The notes beneath the pieces were generated by a model, which did no database searches, was not told where the DNA came from, and worked only from the letters and a program-made list of their open reading frames with translations. A program made the position numbers and the translations under genes. A stretch of 64,000 nt of DNA from Planctomycetota bacterium (GTDB lineage Bacteria; Planctomycetota; Planctomycetia; Pirellulales; PALSA-1355). Of this stretch, positions 63,411 to 64,000 are shown in pieces (within the stretch, counting starts at the first letter, position 1; each line of letters opens with the position of its first letter). The stretch spans positions 124,001-188,000 of the forward strand of contig QQVE01000044.1 in the NCBI GenBank assembly GCA_003389325.1, read 5' to 3'.

Positions 63411-64000
63411 TCATTCGTTTTGCAGGTAGAACAGCGCCAGCCGGCCGCCGAGCTTGTCGTTTTCGCGGGGCTTGAGATGGATCGACTCGGAGAAGCTCAT
63501 GGGAGCCATGATCATGTAGCGCCAGCCGAGGCCATCGCGGCGACCGCTCAAGGCACCGCTGAAATTCTCGCCTTCGCCGGGGCGACCCCAGAACGGATCC
63601 AGTTCTTCCATCTCCCAGCCTTCACACTCCTGGCCGTCGATCGTCAGACCGGCCATGCCCGTAACGCCGTCCTCGGGCTGGTCGTAGACGAGCGAAACCC
63701 AGCGGCCGCGGCCCGACTGCTGGGCCAATGCGTCCGTATGCAGCCCGGGCGGCTGGTAGATACCGCGGAGCCGCATCCGCCCGGCATAGTCGGCCCGATT
63801 GGCTTCGGTGGCCCGATCGAGCGACATCGACACCGACACTTTCTCGACCGGCTCGCTGGCCCGGTTCCGCACGGCGATTGAGATGCCGTTGCCGAACGGC
63901 ATGGCCAGCAGGTTCGCATAGCCGCTTTCGCGTGTCATGACCAGCGTATTCACCTTGCCGGTGGCGCCCACGAACACCGGAAACAGGAACCGCGCGGGGG
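63411..64000 (-). CDS. C-terminal part of an unrecognised protein, cut by the window edge
   Basis: The frame is open through 64000 on the minus strand (reading ARFLFPVFVGATGKVNTLVM at the edge), so the N-terminus is missing. The visible 190-odd residues are beta-rich: YANLLAMPFGNGISIAVRNR, MRLRGIYQPPGLHTD, RWVSLVYDQPEDGVTGMAGL, LSGRRDGLGWRYMIMAPMSF. A DUF2961-like (GH172) C-terminal sandwich is one possibility, but the match is weak. No signal, membrane or catalytic feature can be seen in this part. Confidence 0.6.
   Translation of the reverse strand, partial: PARFLFPVFVGATGKVNTLVMTRESGYANLLAMPFGNGISIAVRNRASEPVEKVSVSMSLDRATEANRADYAGRMRLRGIYQPPGLHTDALAQQSGRGRWVSLVYDQPEDGVTGMAGLTIDGQECEGWEMEELDPFWGRPGEGENFSGALSGRRDGLGWRYMIMAPMSFSESIHLKPRENDKLGGRLALFYLQNE

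Overview
The window looks like a chromosomal segment from a planctomycete, most likely order Pirellulales. The base composition is GC-rich. The gene families are the hallmark set of that group: a DUF1559 pseudopilin-like protein, two separate DUF1549/DUF1553 plus DUF1501 modules with planctomycete cytochrome-like CxxCH motifs, TIGR03032 proteins, an HEWGTF-motif secreted protein, a zf-HC2/FecR anti-sigma factor, and many signal-peptide proteins of unknown role. No phage, insertion sequence or CRISPR array was seen. The window cuts a gene at each end.

Left part (1-9.4 kb). After a cut DUF1559 gene come a secreted endonuclease/exonuclease/phosphatase protein, a small membrane protein, a frameshifted YdeI-like gene and tRNA-Arg(TCG). 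The most coherent locus follows: pncB, nadE, nrtR, pncA, an ADP-ribose Nudix hydrolase gene and kptA. It also holds a 45-codon fragment resembling the N-terminus of microbial PARG proteins. Three inverted-repeat operators of one pattern (TAGTGT, 7 bases, ACACTA) lie in the two promoter regions, one upstream of pncB and two in tandem upstream of nrtR. This reads as an NrtR-controlled NAD salvage and ADP-ribose recycling locus that also contains the NAD-consuming RNA 2'-phosphotransferase.

9.8-27 kb: an SbtA-like bicarbonate transporter, an FHA protein, agmatine deiminase, an MFS transporter, a 2-hydroxyacid dehydrogenase, two tandem TPR-glycosyltransferase-like proteins, the first DUF1549/DUF1501 module, two small planctomycete proteins and two tandem TIGR03032 paralogues.

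27-38 kb: a Zn membrane peptidase with a clear terminator, a lipoprotein, a six-haem cytochrome c next to an amidohydrolase, a von Willebrand A protein, a large helical-repeat protein and two small Tyr-rich secreted proteins.

38-49 kb: both subunits of a type IIB topoisomerase (Topo VI) in a 20-bp overlapping pair, an ECF sigma / anti-sigma pair, a divergent HEWGTF protein, two tandem membrane paralogues, a quinone oxidoreductase-like gene, a zinc-ribbon membrane protein and an SDR.

49-64 kb: the RpoD-type sigma factor with a strong terminator, a SecD P1-like secreted protein, a lower-GC patch with a small membrane protein and a SUKH-like protein, the second DUF1549/DUF1501 module with a translationally coupled WD40 protein, a PIG-L deacetylase, an HHH (ComEA-like) secreted protein, a NIPSNAP protein, an S41-like peptidase with two Ig-like repeats, and a cut gene. 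A REP-like inverted repeat (arms near GCCCGAAGCGCAAGCGAGG) occurs three times and supplies the stop codon of two genes.
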